Source: Zeugodacus cucurbitae (taxonomy: Eukaryota; Arthropoda; Insecta; Diptera; Tephritidae). Taken from it: 64,000 bases of DNA. Both the position numbers and the translations under genes were made by a program. Position 1 is the stretch's first letter; every line of letters begins with the position of its first letter. Location of the stretch: assembly GCF_028554725.1 (NCBI RefSeq), contig NC_071671.1, positions 4,126,501 to 4,190,500 of the forward strand. The letters are read 5' to 3'. The notes beneath the pieces are model-generated. The model worked only from the letters and a program-made list of their open reading frames with translations, was not told the origin of the DNA and made no database searches. Shown piece by piece: positions 22,247 to 36,155 of this stretch.

Positions 22247-23847
22247 ATAGCAAAAGATCTTCTATTGCAGTATTATCCAACATACATTTGTCTTGGGGCG
22301 CTTCTAGAAAGCAAAGCCTAAAGCGTAAATACTTTTGTTGCAGATCTTGCAGAGCTTTTTGCTCTTAATTTAAAAAGCTGGAAAAATATACTTTAAATTC
22401 GTTTTTTGTTTACGTTACACATAATGAAGACCCGTGAGTCTTCACAAGACCCACTTTAATTTTTTCGCCAATTTTTCCCACTGGGTCTCTGCTGCAACAT
22501 ATCAGCGGCATGTGCAACTACTAGAAAATTTCGATTACACATTCTATGTTGCAAGTTACATTCTCTTACTTTAATTGTGCTATGTATAATAATGTAGACG
22601 CTTAAAGCACGTTATATGCTTCACGCACAATCCGCGTAACGCCCTTTTCAAATGCCACAAATAATGACAGTGATTTTCTACACACATTTAGTCATATCTC
22701 CGTTTTGATGCGGTCATAAAAATTGTGCAACACAAGAAACGCAGCGCTGTGGCACGTTGCTTTATGGCCCAGACACACAAAATATTTTCCACAGCACATT
22801 TTAATGTTGCCTTAATTCAATGGAAATTATTTCATAATTACTAAAGTTGATGTTATAATTAAATTTTGATAAGAAGAGTGGGGAAAATATAAGAAAATGT
22901 AGAAGGAAAAACTATGCAGACGAAGGGGGCGACATATAACAGGAAATGTCAACTACTTTTAACGACTTCATTGAAGGCACACAATTTTCCAAAAAAAAAA
23001 AAATACAAAAAAACTGAAGCAACTATGTCATATTGTAGCACAAGTTAGTTAGATGTTGCACGATAGCCAAACGAAAAGGCGCCAAATACGCAGCGCTGCT
23101 TGCCCGACAACCACAAGAAATTAGTGCAACATTACAGTGACAGAGCTGTGGCGGCCAGCTGCTCCATACACACACACGTATGAGTACCTGTAATGCGCTG
23201 TCCGTGTATCTGAGTGGCATATCAAATAGGATTGATGTGTTATCAAACTTGTAGTGGCAGCACGCACGCATGCGCACACACGCACACACCGGCGAAAATT
23301 TTTCATGCCCTCAAAAATGTTTTCTTTTTTGAGTTTTTGTAAAATTCTCAGAAGTAAATTGTTCTTATTTTGTAGAATTAAATGCACTTAATGAAGTGCA
23401 TGTTCGCGCATATTAACTAAATTAAAGAAGAAATATATTCTGAAATTTCAAAAGAACTAGACTTTTTGGGCATTTAGTTCTCCTTAAATTGAGATAATAT
23501 CACACGCAATACCTTTACGTCAATCTTAGTCTAGATTATTGAAATTAAATTCACTTATTGCCGACGTGTTTTGGCTTGTTTTCAGCGGAGCATGCATGGC
23601 ATGTTAATTAAGTACTTGGTTTAGGCGAAAAACGCGCTAAATTTGTTGGAAGTCTGTGTAGATATTTCAGCGACAATATACTAGAGCGATTCAGCTTAAG
23701 CGTGTAGCAGATTGATGCGCTAGAAAACCGCTCTCCTTTTCGAAACTTAATTCTTGAAGCATACTTTCAGGCGCATAATGCAATCTGTGTTTTTGCCGAA
23801 GAACGCTCTTCTCTACGTGTAAATAAATTTGTAAACAATTTGAAATA
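22247..23847. other. Non-coding stretch
   Basis: An imperfect hairpin, GAAGACCCGTGAGTCTTC, lies near 22424. A poly-A run is at about 22991-23003. A CA-rich patch at 23260-23290 includes CACGCATGCGCA (23265-23276), one base from the NRF1 palindrome. The minus frames at 23023-23289 and 23121-23387 read through the CA repeat and look spurious. Confidence 0.45.
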
Positions 23848-24057
23848 TCATATCTGAATAATCTGCTCTTGCTTGATCTTCAAATCAATATGAGGATAGT
23901 ATTTTCTCCTATCAAGTTAAAAAATGTACAATTAGCATCTTTTGAAGTATAAATTTGAGATTTCATATCTGAATAATTTGCTCTTGCTTGATCCTCAAAT
24001 CAATATGAGGACAGTATTTTCTCCTATCAAGTTAAAAAATGTACAATTAGCATCTTT
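23848..24057. repeat. Near-identical 95-bp tandem duplication
   Basis: 23848-23942 and 23963-24057 are almost identical, with about three substitutions in 95 bp (for example ATAATCTGC/ATAATTTGC and GATCTTC/GATCCTC), separated by 20 bp. Of the local duplications here this is one of the least diverged, so it is among the most recent. Confidence 0.95.
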
Positions 24058-27000
24058 AATTTATATCGTACCCAATTCTCGTTAGGTTGGAATTCGCTCT
24101 TGATCTTTAAAATCATTTGATGCTATTTTCAAGTTTCTGCAGAGACTCAGTAAGATATTCTTTATGTATATTATATATATTTTTTTTAATTTCTAGAAAG
24201 GTGAATACTTCATTTCAACAGGAGCCGTTCCCTTCTTCTTTAGAGAATTTTTCTTGTATAAAGAGCTACTGTGAATCCCATTACTGTTTTATAAGCTTAT
24301 TTATTGTTCAATTGTCACATGGTGAGACGAACCCGTAGAAGACAGGCCTACAATCTACGTCGCTTAAGTTATTTAACGCTTCTACAAAGCTTAGTTGCAA
24401 CATAAGGTGCACCAAAATCAAATTAAATTCTATCAATAAAGCTGACTGATAGCGGCTGTACTCATCTACTTGGATAGTCTTTCCCTTGGAATGGCTTTTA
24501 TATCTCTAAATCCTTTTGAAGAGTAAAAGTTATACATTACCCCTTTCTTCCAGAAAATTTGTAATATGCTTTTTCACTCTAAGCTGTATATGAGTTGAGC
24601 AGCTCACGGAGGCGACCACTTGAGCTTCAGAGTGAATTATTCACATTGTATGAATACAATATGTGCACTGATTTAGTGTGATTACAAAAATAACTTCTAA
24701 TGTCTGTGAATTATTAGATTTATTTTCGCTCACGACTACACTTCAATTTGTATATACTTATACATATTCTGGACGTGGATGCCTAATTTGGGTCACTTAA
24801 CTTATGGTCTAACTCAAAATATCTCAAAACCCACCGGAGAGTAATTACTACGAATTGGACGTGATGATTTTATATAAACAGCATATAAAAGCTACTCCAG
24901 CAAAGTGAGGGAAAATCACAAAGAAAAAGGAAAGGAAAAAAGTGAGGGTACTACAACCGAAAACCGCAACAATTCCCAGGAAGATTCCAACGAAAATCAC
25001 AACAAATGAAATAAAAATATAGTCATAAATTAACATTAAAGAGGCGAGAGAAATGTTGCAGACACTTACATATAATATTTATCAAGAAGAAGACGAAGGG
25101 CAACACCATGAGGAGTGATTGCCAACAAAACAACAACAAATCGAGTAAGTGGTAAGTGAAATGTAACCGTTAAGGCAAGCGCAGGACGTGCGAAGGGTAA
25201 GGCGCAGGCGAGCAAAAGGATCACTCAACATTCCCAGCGGTATCGAAGTGACAGCGATAATATGCAATATACAAACGCTCGACGATATTACATGGTGGCT
25301 GGTTGGCGTGCAACTCACACCTACGTTACCTGGATAAATGCGCCGGTGCAGCGGGTGAAGAGCAGACAGCGGACAGCGTATATCTCATTCAGGAACGTAG
25401 ACAAATGTATGTGTGGTATAAAATTGAGCAATTTTTGGGGAAAAAGACAAAAGATAACAATCTTTCATGGACGTACGGACGAACGGACGGACGGTTGGAT
25501 ACAAGGTATGGCACGGTAATACCAAGGCGGTTGGTTGGTTTGGTCTGACTGTAGAGTAAATGCAATTGAATTGGAAAGCAATGGACTGACTGCTGGCAAG
25601 TTGAGTCGGAACTCGGTTGCGCGTTGCATTGGCTTGGGTTGGGTTCGCGTGAATTGAATTGCGCTGCGCTGAGTACGGTTGGTGGTTCGGTACTGCTGGA
25701 GCAGCAGCAGCAGCAGTACGCGTGTCTTGTCGTCGCGACACGTAATGTGCGTCACGTAGCGCATGTGAGATGGATGGATGGATATGGAATGGACACGGAC
25801 GCGTACGTGGAGTGAACTCGCAAAGGAGGCTGATAAATGTATCTACATTTGGCGGCCATGTAAGTGAGTATAGTGTGGACTATATGACGAGCAATCTATA
25901 TGGAACAAACTTAAATGAATTGCAATGAAATAAAATGAAATGCAATGAAATTACAGAAAAACAAAAATTACAGCAACATTTTGTCGGGGAAAGGAACCAC
26001 AAGCGTGAAAAAACACGCAGCTACAAAAAGCGAACTGATAAAGAAGTACCTCAAAAAAAATGAAACAGAACAGTTCTGTGAAGTAAATAAATAAATAAAT
26101 AAATATTTTATTGCATTACGCCGAAGCTGTGTGTGTCGGTGACAAAAATTGTAACAGCAAACAAGTCCCCATAAACGTACGTGTGCGCTGCTGGGAAGCG
26201 TCATCGATAATTTATTTGCAGTCCGTAAATATAGACGTGTTCCGTGTTAGTTGGATACTCGCCTAACGGCTACTTGCTGTTCCACCACCAGCGTTTCCTG
26301 GTTGGTCTGTTTGCTTTTTGGCACTGTCGCATGGGCTAGTTCGCACAGCGGGTGCTGACGACCTAACTGGTGTACGTGTTGATGTCCCAAACCGTACTAT
26401 CATGAGCTAGATAGATATTGTGAGACAACAAAGGGAATGCACGTCTGCACAGAAAAGGCAACAATACATGTGTAGCAACCAATTTAATGACATAATGTTT
26501 TGATATCGCCAAGGTTCTTGTAAACAAAAAAAGAACTAAAAACTAAAAAAAATAGAACATTGTGCGCTTATCGATAATGTTTGTACGTTTTGGAATGTTT
26601 TGTGTTAATAAGTACATGCAATACATCCTGAATTGGTATACCCTTGAAACAGTTCATTTCCTTTGAAAGCGTGAAGAGGCTACCTTTTGATTAACTTAAT
26701 TTAAGAGGAAGCTGTGTGTATCCCTAACAAGTGCAGCTCAGTTGATTTCTTTTAAGATTTCAGAATTAAGATTTTTTTTTAGACTTTTATGAATGGAAGT
26801 GTCTTCAATAACTATACGCGATTCGCATGCTGCACACGTTCGCTGACGCGCCTAAACCACAGGGATCTTACTTTTGCTCGCGGCTAAATAGCACAGCGGG
26901 TTTTAGTAGATCATTTATGGTGATCTTGATTAGGAAACGCATCCTTATAGCTAGATTTCCTAGAGAAAAAATGGTCACAGGTTCGATTTTGTGAAGATGC

Positions 27001-27152
27001 TCGCAACAGGTACAACATAGTTAAGTTAGCTGCAGTGTAACCAATAGCCCGTATAGGCAAGGAAGAGCAATAATATATACATAAATATATATGTATATCA
27101 AATAAATCTAGCTTGGAATCTAGCTTCGCTAATAAATTTTTAACGCGATGTA
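24058..27152. other. Non-coding stretch with simple repeats
   Basis: Holds GGACGGAC-type repeats (about 25470-25495), GGTTGGTTGG (25529-25540), a GCAGCAGCAG run (25700-25715), GGATGGATGGAT (25771-25783), ATGAAAT repeats (25925-25950) and AAATAAAT (26088-26105). A perfect DREF-type TATCGATA lies at 26569-26576, about the number expected by chance. The overlapping frames at 25262-25764 on both strands are repeat-driven. No gene recognised. Confidence 0.45.
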
Positions 27153-28322
27153 TTAGGTTGGCAAATATCTCGCTTCCTCTATTTCGCTCTTTATTCAATG
27201 CTTTCTAAAAAGTGTTACAGTGATCGGATTTATTTCAAATATGCACCGTTTCGTTCGATAATCTGTTTCCATCTGACGACAACTTCATAATACACCACAA
27301 CCCCCCTCCCTCTTAGAAGACCCTTCCTTATTTGCGAAGAACTCGGACAGACCCGTTCAATAAGCCTCTTTTGACTTCAACTTTACACCATCAAGGGCGT
27401 TCTCCAAGGACAGGAACAGGTGGTAATGACTTGGCGCTATGTCCGGGCTATATGGTGGATGCGATAAAACCTCTCATCCGAGATCCTGTAGCTTCTGACG
27501 AGTCATCAAGGAAGTGTGTGGTTTAGCGTTGTCCTGGTGGAACACTACACCCTTCCTGTTGTCCGATTCTGGACGCTTCTGGTCGATCGCCTGTTTCAAG
27601 CGGTCCAGTTATTCGTAGTAGATGATAGGGTTAAGCGTCTGGCCATATGGGAGCAGTTCATAGTGGATGATTCGCTTCCATTCCCAACAGACACACAGCA
27701 AAATCTTCTTGGCCGTTAATACCGGCTTGGCCACTATTTGGGACATCGGCCTTCCACCACGACCGTTTTCGCTTGATATTGTCGTATGTGATCCATTTTT
27801 CATCGCCAGTCACCATCCGCTCCAAAAATGGGTCGAGTTCGTTTCGTTTCAGCAGCATATCGCAGGCGTTGATTCGGTCCAGAAGGTTTTTTTTCGCCAA
27901 ATCATGCGGCACCTAAACATCAAGTTTTTTTGTGTATCCAGGCTTCTGCAGATGATTTAAAATGGTTTGATGACTAACTCCCATAGCCTGGGCAATGTCA
28001 CGAGTTGACACATGCCGGTCTAACTCGATGTTTTCCATGATTTGGTCGGTAATCGTCGTCACAGGTCTTCTGAATCGTCGAAACCATTCCTCCGCAGTTC
28101 GAAGTGATAGAGTACCATCCCCCAAAACACTATTAATCTCACGGAACGTTTCTCTAGCGGATTTGCCTTTAACGAAGAAAAACTTTAAAATAGGGCGAAT
28201 TTCGGCGTTAGTGAACTCCATGTTCACACGTCTGTACCTGTTTAACGCAATATCCAAACTAATCATGCATAGCGTCGTTTTGTAGGTAATGTCATGACCT
28301 TTCCAGATTATTGCCAGATTCG
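27153..28322 (-). mobile_element. Near full-length mariner element, copy 2
   Basis: The 3' end, at low coordinates, has the mariner terminal sequence TTAGGTTGGCAAATATCT (from 27153), with TA immediately outside (27151-27152). The transposase relic fills most of the element on the minus strand. The 5' TIR is not intact. A sequence read on the minus strand as AATCTGGCAATAATCTGG (about 28303-28320) lies where it should be, about 80-100 bp before the ATG, and may be its decayed form. Total length near 1.17 kb is slightly short of a typical 1.3-kb mariner. Confidence 0.85.
27230..28221 (-). pseudogene. Mariner transposase pseudogene, copy 2
   Basis: The minus-strand frame opens at ATG 28221-28219 (MEFTNAEIRPILKFFFVKGK). 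This N-terminal helix-turn-helix region continues to RDIAQAMGVSHQTILNHLQK. A TGG-to-TAG stop follows KKLDV (about 27917). Then comes VPHDLAKKNLLDRINACDML, and MVTGDEKWITYDN carries the first catalytic Asp (about 27789-27812). A small deletion shifts the frame just after KRKRSW. Next are LLPYGQTLN, HQDNAKPHTSL with the second Asp (about 27527-27545), a TGG-to-TGA stop, and PPYSPDIAPS with the third Asp (about 27441-27457). The C-terminal FFANKEG part is also disrupted. All three catalytic acids survive, but at least two stops and one frameshift kill it. The start was chosen because it aligns with mariner N-termini. Confidence 0.9.
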
Positions 28323-29679
28323 AGCTCTGTAGCGCTTTATACATAGCCGCGAAAATACAAAAAAGCTAATATATCTTCGAGAGAACAAGTGAGTTAGAAT
28401 ACCTATTCCTAACACTTTTGAGATCACTTGAACTAGTTATATGTCAGAGACAGACTGCTTTGGTATAGTTCTTAGATGATTATGTCAGTTGTTTGTTCGA
28501 TTCGTTACTCTCTAAGGTTTAACGAATCAGCTAGAGAATTTTCCAAATAAGCTTTTGTATTGAATTTAAGTGGGTAACATGTAAAATGTACATTTCTTGA
28601 AATGCTAACAGACAAAAACGGGCTTTTTATACCAGTTACGATTCATATAATGACTTACATTACATTACATTCTTAGAGAAAATCATGTGAATCACATAAG
28701 AATAATTAATTTACTTCCCACGAAGGTCATTGCTGTAATTGATGGATGTAAACATAACAATATTCATCTATTCCACAATCTCTTACTCCGACTAGTCCTC
28801 GATTGTCACCAAATGTCTAAGAAACATGCAAATAACCTCGAGCATCTATAAACAGTACATAAATGCATGTATAAATATACTTTCCGGACAATCAACTCGA
28901 AAAATGTATGATGATACATAAGCACAAAAAAAAGAATCGTTGAGATGAGTAATGCTTTGGCTGCGCGTGCTGCACATTCATCAGCCGCACTCGGACACAT
29001 GTAACTTTGCATACAAACTCGTATAAGTATATAGCACAATACCTAAGTACACAATACAATCTGTCATATGCGGGCTTTTTTTGCGGCTTCCACAACGAGA
29101 CTGCCCAACCCGTCTAATCAATATTCATGTCACTCGAAATGACATTGTCTCTTAGACGTGTACGTGCCACTTGGTCGCCTTTGCTTGTTGTCTTCTCAAC
29201 TTCTACTCTACTTATTTGGCTGGCAGCCATTGGAGGCAGTCGGTAGCTGAGGCGCAAAACTGTAAGGCGGGTATGCAATTGTGTGCATTGCAAATATGCA
29301 TTTTGTACTTTAAAGAGCGCAGAAGATGGCAGAAAACTGCATTTTAAAGGCAACATTGTGTTGCAACTCGTCAAAGATTGGAGCAGTTTGCTTGGCTTGA
29401 AGTAAGCGCGGAATTCTTACGAATTTGATAAATCATAGCTATGAATCATACATAACGGCTTTGAAAATAAATTTCGGAAACTGCAAGCTAAGGTTCTTTT
29501 TCTCATGTAAGATGTTTAGATATGGGTTTAACGTCTCTTTTTACGGTTACATTTAAGTGTCCATAAGTGTTTTAGGTTTCGCATCTACCACAGTTAGTCT
29601 AAGTAGGAATTTTATATAGAGGTGAAAAGAAGACAACCTGAAAATGTCTAGATAACGACTTAGCTGTGAAGAAGAACTT
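28323..29679. other. Non-coding stretch
   Basis: A duplicated TTACATTACATTACATT-like run lies near 28655. Short minus frames at 28806-29374 lack domains. Nothing else is recognised. Confidence 0.45.
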
Positions 29680-29817
29680 ACTATTGAGCTGAATTAAACT
29701 TAATAAGTTCTACAGCAACAGAATGAACTGACCCGATAGCTGTGTAGAGAGACTGACTATTGAGCTGAATTCAACTAAGTAAGTTCTACAGCAACATAAT
29801 GAACTGACCCGACAGCT
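29680..29817. repeat. Tandem duplication, period 76 bp
   Basis: 29680-29741 and 29756-29817 share ACTATTGAGCTGAATT, then AAGTTCTACAGCAACA and AATGAACTGACCCGA, AGCT. About four differences are seen in 62 bp. Confidence 0.9.
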
Positions 29818-32800
29818 CTAAAGTACACCAAATATCCCAGGTATTTCGCTTACGATTTTTCCTGGTTTGTTTGCGAAAGAGAGTTTGGCCGAAACATCAG
29901 CCCACTCAGATTGTTGGTTCTCAAATCGTAGGTCTCTGCCAGAGGCTATAAACTACTGATCTCTCAAAGTCAACATAACCTTAAACCATCACTTCGATGT
30001 TGTGGGATCGGTTGAATTGTGTCTCAAAGTCAGTTGAAATTAGATTAATTGGGTCAGAGTAAAGAAATCGGAGATAAAATGGACTAGGCATCCCCATCCA
30101 TCTTAAGATAGTTTGCCCTAGTTCTAGTAATATCTACTAGAATGAAAATATTCAACCATTTAAGATTCAATATGATCATATTCCTCCAATCTCTGTGATC
30201 TATTTGCAGTACACATCTTCTCAATTGAAAACCAATAAAGGGTTACCATATTAAACCTCGTAATATTAGCTGTGCAAGTAGTTATGTAATTTCAATGCCA
30301 TATTCTTTCCCATCGAGCAAAAAAATCGGCGTGTAATAATGATAAGTTAACTAAAGCCAAAGTGTTTTTTCAGAAATTCACTACGCACTACGCTCGCATT
30401 TATTAATGAGTTTTTAATGAGGCAATGATATGGCGGTTGGCTACACTTACAGCAAACACCAAACTTACTATTAAGACTGAGGAATGGCAATGATAGTAAC
30501 ATTGAAATGAATGAATGAGTTTGGTTATGTAAGCGAGCTTGTAATTTGCCCAATTGAAAGTTGAATTTTTTGTAAGTCCATTTTCATTACTGCCTCCAAT
30601 TGAAGTGCTAAGGGAACACACCAAGCTATTAAATAACGATAAGCGTCAAAAATAGATTTTAAATCACACACGCCCAAACACATTTGTGGCTCTAAAGCGT
30701 AAAGCCAAGCGCAAAGAATAGCGTAAAGGAAGATGAATGAACGCGCTACAGCGCTTCGGTTAGCTGGAGACATTGGAGATTTGGTGAAGTAATCAAGTGA
30801 TTTGTGTCGAATATGCTGTGCTATGAATGGAGGCGGCGCACAATGGCGTGGCAGGCACAGCGACACAAACAAAACTTTGGCTACAAAGAATTAAGGTGTC
30901 TTTTTTTCACACACAACAAAAAAGAATTGAAGCAACAACACAATAAAGCTGTAAAGAACGCCTCAGAACATGTTCGCGCTCGTGTTACGAACACAATTTA
31001 ATCCATTGTTTGGGGCTAACGGATTTACTAACTTTTTTCATTCAATTTTTTCCTCTGGCAGGCTTGTGCTTGCTTTAGACCGCAGACAGGAAGCGCTAAG
31101 CACTTTCGTATGATATAAGCTTTATGTCTTTGTATTTATTGTGTTATTTGTTGTAAGAATTATTTTTGTTGCTGTTTTTCCAGTTGATTAGAGGCATTAA
31201 GTCTATGTTGGCACGCGGCTAATACCAAAACAATATGTTCGAAAATTGCATGAAATTTATCTGGAATCGGTGGGCGGAAGCAGATATGACTAGCGGTCTT
31301 AATAAGAAATACGGCTAAATATAGAGCTTGAAGAAACATTTTTGTCTCTGAGACGTTTACTTTCGCAGTGTTAGATCTCGCGTTCACTTGCTTGAATTAT
31401 TTATGTTCTGTTAAATTCATGGACTCAGCATGATCTAGACCCATGTTCAACCAAAATCTAGATCAAGCTATTCTATGTTAAATGAACTCTTTTATAAGAT
31501 ATCAATTTGGAGTACACCAGTGTCTGGTACTTGAAGAAACTTGAACCGTGTATGAAAAATAGGGAATCTTGTAATGATTCCGAGGATTCGGAAAAGTGAC
31601 GAATAATATCTGAAATATGGACCATTCCACAGTCTATAATATATAGTTTCTCAGAATTAAGTGCGTATATAAAACCAAAACCGAAAAACTTTGAACTTTT
31701 GAAAAATCGACAAACACATAAACCGTTTGAGAATTACAAACAAATACTTACTGATCTACGAAATAACATAGAATTAACATTACTATAAATGTATGCTGTT
31801 TCTTTAATTATAATAGTTCTGAAACACCTGCTTTAATCCGTTACACTTTCCGCTCTCAGTATCAACTTGATTGGCTGTCAGAGTACGAAATTAAAACTCT
31901 ATTAGTAATAATCCTTTCTGTCAGGCCTTTAAGCCTTTATTTCAAACACTCATTATTCAAATGCGTGTGAGTGTGACAAATTACATTTCACCTGTCTATC
32001 TAAAAATAATTCTACCGCGCTTCAAGAACCCAACACAACACAAAAATCATATTTATCAACAAAACACAATAATAATGAGTGACATATCCTACTCAAATTG
32101 AGTTGGCAAGCTGAAAAGCAAGCAATACAATTGAGCACTCAACTTTACAGAGGTCACATAAAGTATATGAATATATTTCAGCTAAAAGAATATCCGCATA
32201 ATAATTTGACACGCTTTCGTGATCCTTTCGCTTTCGAAATATAAATAATTAAATAATGTTTCGATAACGCAAGACTCCAACAGACATACTACCAAGATTA
32301 GAGCAATGCAACCCTCACTATCTATTTTTTGTGTGCGTCGACCTCTATCACATCATTCACAATTATGCATGTGAAATGAAAATATGCATTTCATTTTCAC
32401 ATTTCATATCCATTTTTCACATTTATAATTTCATTAGAAATCGTTTTGACCGCTCTCTTAGAATACTTATAGTACACTTGCCGCTTTACCTACAATTATT
32501 TGCTTCCTTCTCATATTTCTACGGCAAACGTCACTCTACGCTTGCCTTCTCGTTACGTTACACTAAATTATAGTTTTCGCCTGTAGTTTCACGTACACTC
32601 TCCAACTTGTCAAAATTTGTGACAAGTCATTATCGGTGCGCTCAGATCTTCAATTCACTTTTTCACCGCTTTTCTTTTCGCTGACATTTTGTTGTATAAG
32701 TTTTGACAGGTTTTTCATGAAACAACCCAAAAATATTTGGGTTTATGTGGCTTCTATGACTGTTGTTTTTAGACCCTTTTCGTTGCTTCAAGGATATAAG

Positions 32801-35800
32801 ATATGTGCGGTGAGTGGTAAGTGTGAAAGCGTGTAATGTTAGATCGTTTCGTGGAATTCATGCCAAATTGTTGAGCGAGAAATTCACAGGTGAAAATTGG
32901 GAATAAATGTTGATGAAATATGTTTTAATTTCCCTCTTTGAGAAGCAATTTAAGCAAACTAAGATTGTAACAAACACCATGTTTTATTGAGTTATAGGAA
33001 CTTTGATAGTAGCGAATCGAACAAACAACTCTTATAAATCGACTAAAGTAGATTATCAAATACTTAGTAGAGAAATAACAGTTATAAGTTCTATAAATCT
33101 GCAAAATAATCCTTAGATCTACTTTTAGAAATCGGACATACAAAAAATTAACCTGAAAAGAAGAAACAATAACCAGGATCTATCTAAAATTGGATATGTT
33201 TCAGCTCTAGTTCCATCAAGATTTAACTTGGAAAATTGAAGATCGTATAAATGTCCGATTTTAGATTCAAATATTAAATTTTTAACTGGAACCCACATTT
33301 TCTCTTAGAACGAATAACCTGTTGTTGGGTTAAGACAAATCTGTACAACAATTTCCACCCCAAGCTAACCGTTTCTTGCTTTGAATCACTACCAAGATTT
33401 CGAATTCAAGAACTATACTATATATGTTCATATGCCCGAATGAACTCTCCAACAATTTATTTATAATTTATTTGACAGTTTTTGGTAGCAACACTTATTG
33501 TCTTGTTACATTTTTTCATAATTTCACCCGAATATTATCGTCCCAGGCACGTACGCACACAATTGAGTGAACCTGTCGCGCATGATAACTTCGCGCTCGG
33601 CTCGGCAAGTGATTTCTACTACAAGTGATCCTTATGATTAAATGAACTACAATTTCTTAATAAATACTGCTCACGTGTTCTGGTTGCCAGAATACTTTTC
33701 TTCTCTTCATTATCTCTGCTTTGGGTATCGTTTCAATCGTTGCTCACTCGCTCGCTTTCATAAATACGAATTTATTTGATTGTTTCGCGTTATTGAGTTG
33801 GGTGAAAATTCTACGAAAATGCGCGTATGTGTCGCATGCAGTAATTAATCGGTTGCATTGGAATGCGCACAATTTATTTAGTTGCATTAATTCAATTATT
33901 ATAATATATAATTATTCAATAATTTATTATGCTGTTCTCGATACTTGGAGCACGTCTTTGGGTGGCTCACAGACATTAAATCATTACTAATTTATTCGAC
34001 ATTTTTTTTTGGAATATTTTAAATTCTTTAAATATTGAATTTGAATATATTAAAATGCAAATGCCAGAACCGTCTATAATTTAAGATTAGTTGAAGTTGG
34101 GTCTCTAAAATGGCTTTAGAACAGACTGTTACTGATAAAAGTTGACAGTTTTGCGAATATCTAGGGGTGCAGAGTTGAGATTACATTTCTAAATACATAT
34201 ACTAACGGTTTTTGATCTCCGAATGGAATTCAGGACATTCATGACATTTGAATATGGCTTAGGAGGATGGTATATAGGATAGGATGGAGCATGTGATTTA
34301 TGAAAGATTCCCACATGTTTGGAAATAAATCGGAATTCGGAGTATTACCGATTAACCGATTTTTGGTTCGATATGGATATGTTTTAGAACCCAAAAAAAT
34401 TTCAAAAGTTTCATGATATTAAATCTTTTCATAGAAATCAATGAATTCTTTCATTATTCATATAGCATAGGACTCTTAGAACACCTTACGCAGTTAAGCC
34501 ACGTGACCCGAGATTAACAAGTATACTTTCAAACGACTTACTAGGAGAAAGAGGCGGAGGTTTGGTTAACCTTCGGTACCATACAACGTAATTTATATAT
34601 ATTTTGTAATTAAAAACGGCTCCAGCCTATATATTTAAAGTAGTAGGCATGAGTTTTCCCGCCCCACGATTAGTACAAGTCAAAATAGGAACCGAAATCC
34701 TCCTCTCCCTTCCATAACCTGCCGACGTATTTAGCGACAGACTCCAGTTTGGCACCTTTTGCAAAATTTATTTGCAAAAATGTTTAAAATTTTGCACATT
34801 TTCAAGCTAAATCGCTTGGCAAAACAAAGCAGATAACTCAAGCGAGGATACAAAGAATTAACGAAAAATTTGTGACGCTGCTTAGGCACAACGTAAAATA
34901 TTTAATCTGCTTTCGAAATGGCTAATGCTATTATACTGAGAGACGCGGCGGCTGACATTAGTGCGACTGGCTGCAACCAACATTTTGTTGCAGGTGGAAT
35001 GCGACACAAGCGAAATGTGGCAAGTTGTTGTTGCAGCACAATGGTCAATTATGCTGACGGCAGCGGGTTTGTCAAGGCACTTCCAGCCAAATCTGCTTAA
35101 GCCATTTAAGCGAGAATGACGAAAATTGCATAGCAGCAACAACAAAAAATTAATATTATAAATTTAAACAATACAACAAACAATGTATGGTAATAATAAG
35201 CATGGGGCAAGAGCCTAGATAAGCGGATTTGCGCAGCCTTTTTGTGGTTTTTAGTTGAGGTTCATCATTTTAAGGTCAGAGTTCATCAACGCGCTTACCT
35301 GTTGAATAGTCGCAATGTGGCTATTTAGACATGTTGCATGCTACAGGTAGTGGATATAAACTCGGTTCAGTTTCAAATGGTATGTGTTATGCCCTAGCTC
35401 TGTGTTAATTAGCGAGTCTCTGTTAATATATATTATATTTCTTTTATGAGTTGCATGCAACACTTCCGAAAATATAAAAAATCAAGACAAATTAAGTTTT
35501 TAAAACTCTGCCGTTATGTGGCGGCTAATCAAATGAGGAATAATCTAATAATTTTATAATGTAATTAGCCCGTGTGAGGTGAGCGGCCCTTAATTAGCAT
35601 TTGAGTTCAAACACGCATTGAAAAACAAAACAAACGTTTTTCTCTAAATACAGGTGTGTTGGTTGGCAAAGATTGATTTTAAAACACTCAAGTGATTTTT
35701 TGTAGACTACACTTTTCGGTTTTGTATTGAAGAGATTCACCAAATGTGGAGTTAGCCTCTGCGGTTAAAATTCTCTGGTCGTACATGAAAGTGCCGACCG

Positions 35801-36153
35801 CCAAACAAAAGGTTTAACTCTATTTTTTATTACACCATTGTTGCTTTAACCAATTTACGCTCACGCAAACAACTGTATTTTCCTTTAATTTGTTATGAAA
35901 ATTGATAATAATTGCTTTCCGTCAGAGGTCAAATTTCAATGTTTAGTTCTGGTAATAAAAACTGAGATGCTCGTGAGTAGAAAACTATCAATGGTTTGTA
36001 GAATCACAACTCTACATAAATTCGAAATCAACCCAAAAATCACTGTTACATTACACCTGAGAAGAAATACCTGAAGTATATCTAAGACCTGATCAGAGCA
36101 CATATACCGACTTCAATTTACAATTTAGAAACAGCCCGTCTTTATGTCCATTA
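29818..36153. other. Long non-coding stretch, no gene recognised
   Basis: AT-rich and mostly unique by eye. Frames up to 115 codons occur (30525-30872 minus, 33721-33990 plus) without domains or signs of splicing. Homeodomain-type TAATTAG sites near 35565 and 35590 are too common in such DNA to interpret. No further mobile element was identified by reading alone; diverged ones could be missed. Confidence 0.4.
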
Positions 36154-36155
36154 TA

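Noticed and set aside
25385..25764. Overlapping minus frames of 99-118 codons
   Set aside because: Driven by CAG, GGTT and GGAC simple repeats; Ala/Gln/Thr low complexity.
26569..26576. DREF site TATCGATA as promoter evidence
   Set aside because: About two such octamers are expected by chance in 64 kb of this composition.
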